The notes beneath the pieces were generated by a model that was given only the letters and a program-made list of their open reading frames with translations, did not search any database and was not told the DNA's origin. This document shows positions 42,639 to 50,787 of a stretch of 64,000 bases of DNA, in pieces (position 1 is the first letter of the stretch; every line of letters starts with the position of its first letter). Source of the stretch: JBMNEH01 sp050948665 (GTDB lineage Bacteria; Bacillota; Clostridia; Christensenellales; UMGS416). The position numbers and the translations under genes were made by a program. The stretch spans positions 1,860,001 through 1,924,000 of the forward strand of contig JBMNEH010000001.1 in assembly GCA_050948665.1 (NCBI GenBank). The letters run 5' to 3'.

Positions 42639-43415
42639 TTATGCCCGCAGTACATTTCCCGGTACACTTTCAGCCAATGCTTCCGGGTAAAAAACCTCCA
42701 TCATGTACAGCCCCTGGGGCGGAGCGGTGATGCCCGCTTTTCGCCTGTCCCCGTCTTTCATGATACTCGGCATAGCTTCCGGATTGATTCTTCCGCGACC
42801 TATGTCGATGATCGTGCCCACCATGATGCGCACCATATGATAAAGGAACCCGTTCCCATAAAAATCAAACACCCAGGTGTCGTTTTGCCTCACTAATGTC
42901 GCCTTATATAGGGTGCGGCAAGTATCAATGACCACACTTCCCGATGCCATAAAAGATGAGAAATCATGGGTGCCGGTTAATGCGTCAATCCCCGTCCGCA
43001 TCGCTTTTTCATCCAGCGGTCCATATACCTGCCAGCAACGCCCCCGCCATAATGCGGAAGCAATTTTCCCATCCCGAACCAGATAACGATAATGCTTCCC
43101 TACCGCGTCAAATCTGGCATTAAATTTTTCCGGTGCCTCCCCGGAAGCCAGTACACATATATCCGGCGGCAAAACATGATTCAGCGCCAAATACCATTTC
43201 TCTGGCGGCACCTTGCCGTTGTGAAAGAAATTCGCCGTCTGCCCCAGGGCATGCACACCCGCATCCGTCCGCCCGGCGCCGTAAAGGGTCGTCTTCTCCC
43301 CGGAAATCTCCGATATCGCGTCCTCCAAAGCCTGCTGCACCGTCGGCAAATTCAACTGCCGCTGCCAGCCGGCATAAGCAGTTCCGTCATATTCTATCCG
43401 CAAGACTACATTCAC
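42639..43415 (-). CDS. truA: tRNA pseudouridine(38-40) synthase
   Basis: 258 residues. The catalytic Asp lies in YGAGRTDAGVHALGQ, with RIEYDGTAYAGWQRQ at the start and FYGNGFLYHMVRIMVGT near the C-terminus. It isomerises uridines 38-40 in the anticodon arm. It overlaps ecfT by 4 bp (ATGA), the usual Firmicute arrangement. Confidence 0.96.
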   Translation of the reverse strand: MNVVLRIEYDGTAYAGWQRQLNLPTVQQALEDAISEISGEKTTLYGAGRTDAGVHALGQTANFFHNGKVPPEKWYLALNHVLPPDICVLASGEAPEKFNARFDAVGKHYRYLVRDGKIASALWRGRCWQVYGPLDEKAMRTGIDALTGTHDFSSFMASGSVVIDTCRTLYKATLVRQNDTWVFDFYGNGFLYHMVRIMVGTIIDIGRGRINPEAMPSIMKDGDRRKAGITAPPQGLYMMEVFYPEALAESVPGNVLRA

Positions 43416-44200
43416 AGGAACGCCTCGATCACGAGCCTGTCCAACATTATCCAGGCTACAGATAATAAACCGGTGAGCAAACCATAACAGTCAATGCCCG
43501 TAAACCGCAGTTCCTTCATCCGGGTACGGCCCACATCACCCCGGTAACATCGGGCTTCCATCGCTATGGCAAGCTCATCCGCCCTTCGGAACGCGCTGAC
43601 AAACAGCGGAACAAGCAAGGGAACAAGGGCTCTGGCTCTGCGAAAAAGATTTCCGGTTTCAAAATCCGCGCCCCGGCTTTTCTGTGCTTGAATGATCCTC
43701 TGCGCCTCATCCAGCAATATGGGAATAAACCGCAGCGCGATGCTCATCATCATAGCCAGTTCATGAACGGGGAAGCGCAGTCTCTTTAATGGTCTGAGCA
43801 TTGTTTCTATTGCATCCGTTAACGCAAGAGGGGAAGTGGTAAGGGTCAGTAACTGGCTGCCCATTACCAGTAGCGCCAGCCTCCCCGCCATGGCAAACGC
43901 TTTTGCGATGTTCTCGCTTGAGAAACGGATAGAACCGTCCGTAAAAGTAAAAAGATTTAATATAAATGTCACCAGAATGATAAATAGCATAGGCTTTAAC
44001 GCCCGAAGTAAAAAGCGGATATGTACCCGCGAAAAAAACACAGCCATCGCAAGATAAAGTACAGCGCCCACGTACCCGAACCAGGTATGGATAAAGAACA
44101 AACCGATGATGTAGCCCAATGTAAGCAGCAGTTTTGTCCGGGGATCCATGCGGTGCACCGGAGAGGTTCCGGGAAAAAACTGTCCGAATGTCATATTCAT
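43412..44200 (-). CDS. ecfT: ECF transporter transmembrane subunit EcfT
   Basis: 262 residues from the ATG at 44200, which overlaps the ecfA2 stop as ATGA. Several membrane helices, then the coupling-helix region with the Ala-Arg-Gly-type motifs (QKSRGADFETG and EARCYRGDVGRTRM). It joins the ATPases to interchangeable S components for vitamin and metal uptake. No S component gene is adjacent, which fits a shared (group II) module. Confidence 0.92.
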   Translation of the reverse strand: MNMTFGQFFPGTSPVHRMDPRTKLLLTLGYIIGLFFIHTWFGYVGAVLYLAMAVFFSRVHIRFLLRALKPMLFIILVTFILNLFTFTDGSIRFSSENIAKAFAMAGRLALLVMGSQLLTLTTSPLALTDAIETMLRPLKRLRFPVHELAMMMSIALRFIPILLDEAQRIIQAQKSRGADFETGNLFRRARALVPLLVPLFVSAFRRADELAIAMEARCYRGDVGRTRMKELRFTGIDCYGLLTGLLSVAWIMLDRLVIEAFL

Positions 44201-45057
44201 TGTCGCCCCTCCCCAATTCTGGAGAGTAACCATGCTGACATATCCTCTACTGTCAGCATGGGCAGAGGGCAATCCACGCCCTTGAGACGAAGACCCTCCG
44301 CCACCTGCGTCATGGTAGGCACGGCAAGATTCATCTCCCGAAGCGCATCTCCATGAGAAAAGATCTCCTCGGGGGTTCCATCCATCACAAGGCGGCCTTT
44401 ATCCAATACGATTACCCGGTCCGCCACCATCGCCACTTCATCCATAGAGTGACTGACCATCAATATCGTGCAGCCGGCTTCCCGATGGATACCACGGAAG
44501 ATCTCTCGCAGGCTTCTTCTTGCCTGCGGATCCATCCCGGCGGAAGGTTCGTCCAGTATCAGCACAGAGGGCTTCATTGCCAGTACACCGGCAATCGCAA
44601 CCCGCCGTCTCTGTCCACCGGACAGATCAAAGGGCGAACTCTTCCCTATTTCCTCCGGGTCAAGATGCATCAGTTTTAAACTGTACTCCACTCTTGCCTT
44701 GATCTCTTCCGGTGGAAGACCCATATTCTTTGGTCCAAAGGCCACATCCTTTTCTACGGTTTCTTCAAAAAGCTGCTGCTCCGGGTATTGAAACACCAGC
44801 CCGACCCGCATCCTCAGCTGCCGCAGCTCAGACTTGGCTGTCGCCATGTCCACCCCCTCTACAACCAATGTACCGGAGGTCGGCTTTATCAGCCCGTTTA
44901 TGTGTTGAATCAAGGTGGACTTTCCGGAGCCAGTGTGGCCGATGATGCAGACAAACTCTCCGTCTTGTATTTCTGTGGAAATGTCCGAAATAGCTGTCAT
45001 TTGGTAGGGCGTACCTATAGAATAAATATGGGTCAGCTCTTTTATAACAACGGACAT
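44197..45057 (-). CDS. ecfA2: ECF transporter ATPase EcfA2
   Basis: 286 residues from the ATG at 45057. Walker A GHTGSGKST, Q-loop VFQYPEQQLFEETV, signature LSGGQRRRVAIAG, Walker B VLILDEPSAGMDP and switch His in MVSHSMDEV. The FEETVEKDVAFGPKN segment is typical of ECF ATPases. It overlaps ecfA1 by 16 bp. Confidence 0.94.
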   Translation of the reverse strand: MSVVIKELTHIYSIGTPYQMTAISDISTEIQDGEFVCIIGHTGSGKSTLIQHINGLIKPTSGTLVVEGVDMATAKSELRQLRMRVGLVFQYPEQQLFEETVEKDVAFGPKNMGLPPEEIKARVEYSLKLMHLDPEEIGKSSPFDLSGGQRRRVAIAGVLAMKPSVLILDEPSAGMDPQARRSLREIFRGIHREAGCTILMVSHSMDEVAMVADRVIVLDKGRLVMDGTPEEIFSHGDALREMNLAVPTMTQVAEGLRLKGVDCPLPMLTVEDMSAWLLSRIGEGRQ

Positions 45058-45896
45058 AATGCCCCTACCATCCCTTCCACCGTCATTACATCCCAAGGGA
45101 TCTGCACTCCCTGCTTTCGTAATGATTCCGCCAGCTCAACAATCTTGGGCAGTTCCATTCCCAGCTGGTGCAACCTATCCGTTTGGGCAAACACCTCGGC
45201 CGGCGTACCTTCCAGCGCCACCCGCCCGTTGTCCATAACAAGAATTCTGTCGGCGCCCACAGCTTCATCCATAAAATGTGTAATCAGCAGCACCGTGATC
45301 CCCTCCTCACGGTTCAGTTTATGTGCCGTTGCAATGACCTCAACCCGCCCTGCCGGATCCAGCATGGCAGTGGATTCATCAAGTATCAATATCGCCGGCT
45401 TCATCGCTAAAACGCCGGCTATCGCGATCCTCTGCTTCTGTCCGCCGGACAGGAGGTAGGAAGAATGATCAGCATACGCGGACATACCTACTGCTTCCAA
45501 AGCGGCATCTACTCTGCTGCGAATCTCATCCCGGGGTACACCCAGATTTTCGGGTCCGAAGGCCACATCTTCCTCCACTACAGAGGCTACCATCTGATTA
45601 TCGGGGTTTTGAAAGACCATTCCCGCGCGCTGACGTACCTGCCAAAGCAGGGCCTCATCCTTGGTGTCCATTCCGTCTACCAGCACGCGGCCTTTATCAG
45701 GGATCAGCAAAGCATTGACCGTCTTGGCAAGGGTGGACTTCCCGGAACCGTTGTGCCCGATAATAGCAGTAAATGTGCCCTGCATAATGGAAAGCGTAAT
45801 CCCGTCCAGCGCGGCATCAGGGGCCATACCGCCATTTTCTGTACTACCGTCAGGGTAGGTATAACGGACGTCCTCCATTTGTATAATCGGTTGCAT
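45042..45896 (-). CDS. ecfA1: ECF transporter ATPase EcfA1
   Basis: 284 residues from the ATG at 45896; GGGAGGGGG upstream. Walker A GHNGSGKST, Q-loop VFQNPDNQMVASVVEEDVAFGPENLG, signature LSGGQKQRIAIAG, Walker B AILILDESTAMLDP, and switch His in LITHFMDEA. It forms the ATPase heterodimer with EcfA2. First gene of the separately promoted ecfA1-ecfA2-ecfT-truA unit. Confidence 0.94.
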   Translation of the reverse strand: MQPIIQMEDVRYTYPDGSTENGGMAPDAALDGITLSIMQGTFTAIIGHNGSGKSTLAKTVNALLIPDKGRVLVDGMDTKDEALLWQVRQRAGMVFQNPDNQMVASVVEEDVAFGPENLGVPRDEIRSRVDAALEAVGMSAYADHSSYLLSGGQKQRIAIAGVLAMKPAILILDESTAMLDPAGRVEVIATAHKLNREEGITVLLITHFMDEAVGADRILVMDNGRVALEGTPAEVFAQTDRLHQLGMELPKIVELAESLRKQGVQIPWDVMTVEGMVGALCPLL

Positions 45897-45936
45897 ATCC
45901 GTCCCCCTCCCTTCATGACGATGATATATCTGGTTT

Positions 45937-45965
45937 ATTATAACCAAAATGCGGGGCAGTGTAAA
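45937..45965 (-). promoter_or_regulatory. Promoter of the ecfA1-ecfA2-ecfT-truA operon
   Basis: Leftward -35 TTTACA (45960-45965), 17-bp spacer, -10 TATAAT (45937-45942). Confidence 0.75.
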
Positions 45966-46171
45966 GGCTTTCCGATCCGTGCCATACTTTAGAACCGGTC
46001 TACCGAAAGTGTGCGCAGGATCTTCATGCCGAATTGCCGTCCAAAGGCTATTCCGTGTCATAGCATGCCAGTATCAAAACACAATCGTTGTATCATCCCT
46101 TGTTTATGCGTTCGGTCCCGTTATCCGGCGTCACTGTCCAGGTATAAAATGACCCGTCATACTGTACAAAG

Positions 46172-46228
46172 AAAAAGCCTGCGAAAGCAGGCATAAAAAT
46201 GACCGCTCCTGCAAACCGGAGCGGTCAT
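46172..46228 (-). terminator. Tandem terminators closing the alpha operon
   Basis: Reading leftward: an 11-bp hairpin ATGACCGCTCC/GGAGCGGTCAT followed by TTTTAT, then GCCTGC-TTTC-GCAGGC followed by TTTTTCTTTG. Confidence 0.92.
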
Positions 46229-46232
46229 CTCA

Positions 46233-46745
46233 TCAGATCAGCTCAATGCGTACCATCTCCGCAGCGTCACCGCGACGGGGGCCCAATTTCAGCATGCGGG
46301 TATAACCACCGCGGGCGGTGCCTTCTTCATTACGCTTCTTGTACTTGGGGCCAATCTCCCGGAAAAGCTTCTCTACCACAGGGTGGTTGATTTCCTTGGC
46401 GCGCTCTTTGTATTCGTCATCCTTTTCCTTCTCCAATCGTGTGGCAGGTACATTATACAAGTAACGCATTAGTTTTCGGCGGGCTGCCAGCTTGGTAGGA
46501 GCATCCACCGTAAAGGTGCGCTCGACTGTCTGCGCTCTTTCATTCAGCGTAGTAACCTTGCGTGTTGTATTATTATCACACTCGGCTATCGCCAAGGTGA
46601 TCAGTTTCTCCGCAATAGAGCGGATTTCCTTTCCGCGTGTAACGGTCGTCTCTATGCTGCCGTTATTCAGCAGCGCGGTGACCTGTCCGCGAAGAAGAGC
46701 TTTCCGTTGATCGGACGGTCTACCCAGTTTACGATGTCCCGGCAT
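46233..46745 (-). CDS. rplQ: 50S ribosomal protein L17
   Basis: 170 residues, clearly longer than the 115-130 residues common in Firmicutes. The normal ends are present (HRKLGRPSDQRKALLR and GGYTRMLKLGPRRGDAAEMVRIEL). The extra length comes from a charged central insertion (about residues 65-125, including LEKEKDDEYKERAKEINHP). Last gene of the alpha operon, 14 bp after rpoA and directly followed by two terminators. Confidence 0.96.
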   Translation of the reverse strand: MPGHRKLGRPSDQRKALLRGQVTALLNNGSIETTVTRGKEIRSIAEKLITLAIAECDNNTTRKVTTLNERAQTVERTFTVDAPTKLAARRKLMRYLYNVPATRLEKEKDDEYKERAKEINHPVVEKLFREIGPKYKKRNEEGTARGGYTRMLKLGPRRGDAAEMVRIELI

Positions 46746-46759
46746 GGGAATTCCTCCTG

Positions 46760-47710
46760 TTAGTCTTCTTTCTTCTTCAAGCTGAGTCCCAGACCCTGCA
46801 GTTTCTGAACAACTTCCTCTAGGGATTTACGCCCCAGATTCCGCACCTTCATCATTTCCTCTTCAGTGCGGTCGATGAGCTCAGCCACATTGTTGATACC
46901 GGCACGCTTCAGACAATTATAAGATCTAACCGTTAGATCCAAATCCTCGATCGTCATTTCGCTGATTTTGGTCGCAGCCTCGCCGTCGCTATCATCCGCG
47001 TGCGCTCTTTCGAGCTCCTCACCCTCTCCCATGCGAATGAACATCGCCAGATGATCGGTGAGGATACGGGCAGCTTGCCCCAAAGCGTCTTTGGGGGTCA
47101 CAGAGCCGTCAGTCCAAACCTCCAAAGAGAGCTTGTCATAGTCCGTGCTCTGTCCGATACGGGTATCCTCAACGTTGAAATTCACCTTTCGTACGGGTGT
47201 GAAAATCGAATCGATCGGAATAACACCGATTGCCTGATCCGGTTCGCGGTTTGCTTCCGCGGATACATAACCTCTGCCTTTCACCATGGTAATTTCCATG
47301 TACAGGTGTGCGTCCTCATTCATCGTGGCAATATGCATATCGGGATTCAGAATTTCCACCTCGGGATCGGTTTTGATATCCGCTGCGGTGACGACTCCGG
47401 GGCCTGTTTTATTGATAATAACTGTCTTGGTACCGGGTACGTGCATAATCGCAGTAAGACCCTTCAGATTCAGTATCATCTCGGTAACATCCTCGGTTAT
47501 ACCGGGAATGGTAGAGAATTCATGGAGTACGCCGTCAATCTTTATTGAAGTAGGGGCGCAACCGGGAAGCATCGAGAGTAATACCCGGCGAAGGGAGTTA
47601 CCCAATGTAACGCCGAAACCGCGTTCCAAAGGGGATACTTCAAATCGACCGTATTGATGCTTGTCGCTTTCTTCTACTTCGATAATTTTGGGCTCAATAT
47701 TTTCTATCAT
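46760..47710 (-). CDS. rpoA: DNA-directed RNA polymerase subunit alpha
   Basis: 316 residues from the ATG at 47710 (GGAGGAGG upstream; a longer frame to 47734 spans that site and is rejected). N-terminal assembly domain (FEVSPLERGFGVTLGNSLRRVLLSMLPG) and C-terminal helix-hairpin-helix domain (LDLTVRSYNCLKRAGINNVAELI) that contacts UP elements and activators. 92 bp follow rpsD, containing a strong hairpin. Confidence 0.98.
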   Translation of the reverse strand: MIENIEPKIIEVEESDKHQYGRFEVSPLERGFGVTLGNSLRRVLLSMLPGCAPTSIKIDGVLHEFSTIPGITEDVTEMILNLKGLTAIMHVPGTKTVIINKTGPGVVTAADIKTDPEVEILNPDMHIATMNEDAHLYMEITMVKGRGYVSAEANREPDQAIGVIPIDSIFTPVRKVNFNVEDTRIGQSTDYDKLSLEVWTDGSVTPKDALGQAARILTDHLAMFIRMGEGEELERAHADDSDGEAATKISEMTIEDLDLTVRSYNCLKRAGINNVAELIDRTEEEMMKVRNLGRKSLEEVVQKLQGLGLSLKKKED

Positions 47711-47775
47711 GGATCCAGCCTCCTCCTTTTCCATTGTGCTTGAAGCCGGTACCGTGAAAGCTTCTCTCCAGGGAA

Positions 47776-47804
47776 AGAGCGGCGGCTATGCCGCCTGCTG
47801 CTCT
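47776..47804 (-). promoter_or_regulatory. Hairpin at the rpsD-rpoA junction
   Basis: AGAGC and GGCGGC pair with GCCGCC and GCTCT around a 3-nt loop, with a 4-nt bulge. It overlaps the rpsD stop codon and has no T-tract, so it looks like an RNA stability or processing element rather than a terminator. Confidence 0.45.
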
Positions 47805-48429
47805 ACTTGGAGTAGAACTCCACGACCAGGTGCTCGGACAGAGTAAGATCGATATCAGAGCGCTCGGGCTTCTGCAGGATCTTGCCTTCGAGAGCGTCGG
47901 CATTCAGTTCCAGCCACTTGGGGATGGGGTGATCCGCACCTTCACGAAGAGCCTTGAAAATTTCAATGTCGCGGCTATTTCCGGCAACCGTGATGACATC
48001 GCCCACTTGCAACTGCATAGAGGGAATGTTATTCTTCTTGCCATTCACCAGCAGATGGTTATGGGTCACCATCTGACGGGCCTGTGCGCGGGAAGCGCCA
48101 AAGCCGAGGCGATACGCTACATTATCAAAACGGAGTTCCAGCAACTGAAGCAGTGCTTCACCGGTGGGGATTCCGCGGATACGAGAAGCTTTGGCGAAGG
48201 TTCCGGCAAACTGCTTCTCCAACATTCCGTAAGCGCGACGTACCTTCTGCTTTTCACGAAGATGCATTCCGTATTCAGTGACCCTCTTGCGGGACTGACC
48301 GTGCTGTCCGGGAGGAGACTGACGCTTGCCTAAAGCACACTTGGCGCTGTAGCATCGATCACCCTTCAGGAAGAGTTTTGTGCCCTCACGACGACACAGA
48401 CGGCAGACCGAATCGGTATATTTTGCCAT
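47803..48429 (-). CDS. rpsD: 30S ribosomal protein S4
   Basis: 208 residues from the ATG at 48429. The N-terminus has a zinc-type Cys pattern (CRLCRREGTKLF ... DRCYSAKC). The S4 RNA-binding domain follows (LELRFDNVAYRLGFGASRAQARQMVTHNHLLVNG). It nucleates 30S assembly and in many bacteria autoregulates translation. 14 bp after rpsK. Confidence 0.98.
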   Translation of the reverse strand: MAKYTDSVCRLCRREGTKLFLKGDRCYSAKCALGKRQSPPGQHGQSRKRVTEYGMHLREKQKVRRAYGMLEKQFAGTFAKASRIRGIPTGEALLQLLELRFDNVAYRLGFGASRAQARQMVTHNHLLVNGKKNNIPSMQLQVGDVITVAGNSRDIEIFKALREGADHPIPKWLELNADALEGKILQKPERSDIDLTLSEHLVVEFYSK

Positions 48430-48443
48430 TGTTCGTTCCCTCC

Positions 48444-48845
48444 TTATACCCTTCTGCGTTTGGGCGGACGGCACCCGTTATGCGGAATCGGTGTCACATC
48501 CTTGATCAGCGTAATGTCCAGCCCGGCAGCCTGCAGGCTCCGGATGGCGGACTCACGACCGGAGCCCGGCCCCTTTATATAGACTTCCACGCTTCTCAAC
48601 CCATGCTCCATAGCAGCCTTAGCGGCTGCCTCAGCCGCAGACTGGGCGGCGAAGGGTGTGCTCTTACGGCTACCCCGGAAATTTAAACTGCCTGAACTCG
48701 ACCAGGCAATGGCATCGCCGTTGACGTCCGTAATGGTAACAATAGTATTGTTAAAGGAAGAACGGATATGTGCCGCACCGCGTTCAATATTCTTTTTCTC
48801 GCGGCGGCGGCGCACAGCGCCCCTCCGGGCAGTACTTCTAGCCAC
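48444..48845 (-). CDS. rpsK: 30S ribosomal protein S11
   Basis: 133 residues. Core sequence HIRSSFNNTIVTITDVNGD and the C-terminal KDVTPIPHNGCRPPKRRRV are diagnostic. Part of the 30S platform. 12 bp after rpsM. Confidence 0.98.
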   Translation of the reverse strand: MARSTARRGAVRRRREKKNIERGAAHIRSSFNNTIVTITDVNGDAIAWSSSGSLNFRGSRKSTPFAAQSAAEAAAKAAMEHGLRSVEVYIKGPGSGRESAIRSLQAAGLDITLIKDVTPIPHNGCRPPKRRRV

Positions 48846-48857
48846 TTCACTTCCCTC

Positions 48858-49238
48858 CTACTTGTTGTCCTTTTTCCTGCCGCCCACAGCCTGCTTTTTA
48901 GGCCCCTTGCGGGAACGAGCGTTCTGCTTGGTATTCTGTCCGCGGACGGGGAGACCCCTGCGGTGACGAATGCCTCTGTAGCTGCCTACTTCCATCAGGC
49001 GTTTAATGTTCATTGATACCTCGCGGCGAAGATCTCCCTCCACCTTGAGGTTGTGATCGATGTATTCGCTTAGTTTACGAACCTCATTTTCTGTGAGGTC
49101 CTGTACGCGAGTGTCGGGACTGATTCCGGTTTCCTCCAGGACCTTCAAAGCGGTGGTATGACCGATCCCGTAAATGTAGGTCAAGCCATATTCCATTCTT
49201 TTTGTCCTGGGCAAATCAACGCCAGCTATACGAGCCAT
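48858..49238 (-). CDS. rpsM: 30S ribosomal protein S13
   Basis: 126 residues: MARIAGVDLPRTKRMEYGLT at the start, the IYGIG helix-hairpin-helix and the basic C-terminus GIRHRRGLPVRGQNTKQNAR. Contacts tRNA in the 30S head. It is preceded by a 130-bp gap after rpmJ, the longest within the ribosomal run. Confidence 0.98.
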   Translation of the reverse strand: MARIAGVDLPRTKRMEYGLTYIYGIGHTTALKVLEETGISPDTRVQDLTENEVRKLSEYIDHNLKVEGDLRREVSMNIKRLMEVGSYRGIRHRRGLPVRGQNTKQNARSRKGPKKQAVGGRKKDNK

Positions 49239-49368
49239 AAGTTGGTTGCACCTCCGTGTTGCATTTCTTGATTATGTTTTCTATATATGGACCACAGTCC
49301 CGTGAAACCCCGGAAAACCCGGGCAGCCGCGTCCACGAGTCTGGCGGTATCCGACCCGATCCGGGAAG
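49239..49368 (-). other. 130-bp rpmJ-rpsM spacer (possible alpha-operon leader)
   Basis: Leftward it can form hairpins CCCGG-GTTTT-CCGGG and GGAC-TGTG-GTCC, then becomes AT-rich before the GGAGG of rpsM. I see no clear promoter. A regulatory site for a ribosomal protein is possible but not shown. Confidence 0.35.
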
Positions 49369-49482
49369 TTAACCCTGGCGCTGTTTGTGCCTGGGGTTCT
49401 CACATATGACCATTACGCGCCCGTGGCGCTTAATGACCTTGCACTTTTCACAAATTGCTTTTACTGAAGGTCTGACTTTCAT
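49369..49482 (-). CDS. rpmJ: 50S ribosomal protein L36
   Basis: 37 residues from the ATG at 49482 (GGAG upstream). Sequence begins KVRPSVKAICEKCKVIKRHG and continues RVMVICENPRHKQRQG, the zinc-binding (Cys-rich) form of L36. 16 bp after infA. Confidence 0.97.
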   Translation of the reverse strand: MKVRPSVKAICEKCKVIKRHGRVMVICENPRHKQRQG

Positions 49483-49498
49483 ATTATCCTCCTTTTGC

Positions 49499-49726
49499 CT
49501 ACCCTCTGGGTTTTCCCCGCCAGGTAATACGGCCTCTGGTTAAATCATAGGGCGACAGCTCCAGAGTTACTTTATCGCCGGGGATGATTCGAATGTAATT
49601 CATACGTAGCCTGCCGGAAATATGGGCATGTATCTTATGACCGTTGCTGAGCTCTACAAGAAACTCCGCATTGGGATAGGCATCTATCACCGTACCTTCT
49701 ACTTCAATGACATCCTGTCTTGCCAA
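49499..49726 (-). CDS. infA: Translation initiation factor IF-1
   Basis: 75 residues from a TTG start at 49726, six bases after GGAGGG; no ATG is available at the family's conserved start. S1-like OB fold with ARQDVIEVEGTVIDAYPNAE, VELSNGHKIHAHISGRLRM and LSPYDLTRGRITWR. Binds the ribosomal A site during initiation. One base after the KOW gene. Confidence 0.95.
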   Translation of the reverse strand: MARQDVIEVEGTVIDAYPNAEFLVELSNGHKIHAHISGRLRMNYIRIIPGDKVTLELSPYDLTRGRITWRGKPRG

Positions 49727-49727
49727 A

Positions 49728-50033
49728 TTAACCCTCCTCCTTGTTGTCGAAAGCCGCTTTCCTGTTATATCCGAGTCTGGATAGTTCTTTCCGGAGATAC
49801 GCGTCGGTTGCTCTCTTATCAGAGGGTACCTGTTGTCCTTCCGGAGGGATCTTATCTGGCTGCGGGACCAAGTGAAGGTTGTTCTTGCGTTTAGGACGCA
49901 AAACGCTCCTGCTCGTTCCGTTCGCCACAAGACAGAAACTGTCCAGCTTTTCCAGTACTACAAACGCAATGCCTTTATCGCGCCCGGCGCGGGAAACCAC
50001 CACTCTTCCCGGTTCGATGGGGTAGTTGCTCAT
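49728..50033 (-). CDS. KOW-domain RNA-binding protein (L14e-like)
   Basis: 101 residues from the ATG at 50033 (GAGG upstream; an earlier in-frame ATG lies inside map). The N-terminal KOW motif PGRVVVSRAGRDKGIAFVVL resembles the L14e/L6e/L27e family. It is a known companion of map and infA in Clostridia but its function is not established; a ribosome-associated role is inferred. The second half is basic and without recognisable domain. Confidence 0.85.
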   Translation of the reverse strand: MSNYPIEPGRVVVSRAGRDKGIAFVVLEKLDSFCLVANGTSRSVLRPKRKNNLHLVPQPDKIPPEGQQVPSDKRATDAYLRKELSRLGYNRKAAFDNKEEG

Positions 50034-50040
50034 GAGCGCC

Positions 50041-50787
50041 TCACAGCGCTGTGAGGATGATGGGGCCATCATCGGTTACCGCTACGGTGTTTTCATAATG
50101 AGCTGAAAGTTTACGATCCCGGGTCAATGTAGTCCATCCGTCCTGCAGAAAATCCACTTCCCATGTTCCCAAGTTGATCATAGGCTCCAGCGCTAAGACC
50201 ATACCGTGCTTTAATTTTACATTGCTCCTGGAATCTACATAATTCGGCAAAGAGGGCTCTTCGTGCATTTTGGTTCCGACGCCATGTCCGCACAAATCAC
50301 GAACTACGCCGTAACCGTGGGCCTCCGCGTGCTCCTGTACCGCACGACTGATATCGGTAAGATAGTTGCCTACCCGCATCATTGCGAAGCCTCTTTCAAA
50401 GCATTCCTTCGTGATAAGAATCAAATCTGCCGCTTCCTGTGAGATCTCTCCGACAGGGAACGTTCTCGCCATATCGCCAACAAAACCCTTGTAGGTTGCC
50501 CCAAGGTCAATGCTGATAATATCGCCCTCTATGATCACTCTGTCACCGGGGATACCGTGTACCACCGCTTCATTTACTGAGGTGCAAATGGTAGCTGGGA
50601 AACCGCCATATCCAAGGAAAGTGGGGGTCGCGTTGTTTTTACGAATAAATGCCTCTGCCGCCACATTCAACTCCCCGGTTGTAACACCGGGACGTATCAG
50701 GCTTGATACGATCTCCATACAGCCGGCGGTGATCCTCCCCGCCTCCCGTAACAAAGATATTTGATGTGTGTTGCGCAGATGGATCAT
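50041..50787 (-). CDS. map: Methionine aminopeptidase, type I
   Basis: 248 residues, the short bacterial form. Dinuclear metal ligands: Asp in ISIDLGATYKGFVGDMART, His in GHGVGTKMHEEPSLPNY, and Glu in ALEPMINLG and AHYENTVAV. It removes initiator methionine. Overlaps adk by 4 bp (ATGA). Confidence 0.97.
   Translation of the reverse strand: MIHLRNTHQISLLREAGRITAGCMEIVSSLIRPGVTTGELNVAAEAFIRKNNATPTFLGYGGFPATICTSVNEAVVHGIPGDRVIIEGDIISIDLGATYKGFVGDMARTFPVGEISQEAADLILITKECFERGFAMMRVGNYLTDISRAVQEHAEAHGYGVVRDLCGHGVGTKMHEEPSLPNYVDSRSNVKLKHGMVLALEPMINLGTWEVDFLQDGWTTLTRDRKLSAHYENTVAVTDDGPIILTAL

Larger units (their letters stand above)
45897..46232 (-). other. Spacer between rplQ and ecfA1
   Basis: The right end carries the tandem terminators of the ribosomal operons (46172-46228), the left end the ecf promoter (45937-45965). 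Between them (about 45966-46171) I see no gene. Confidence 0.6.
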
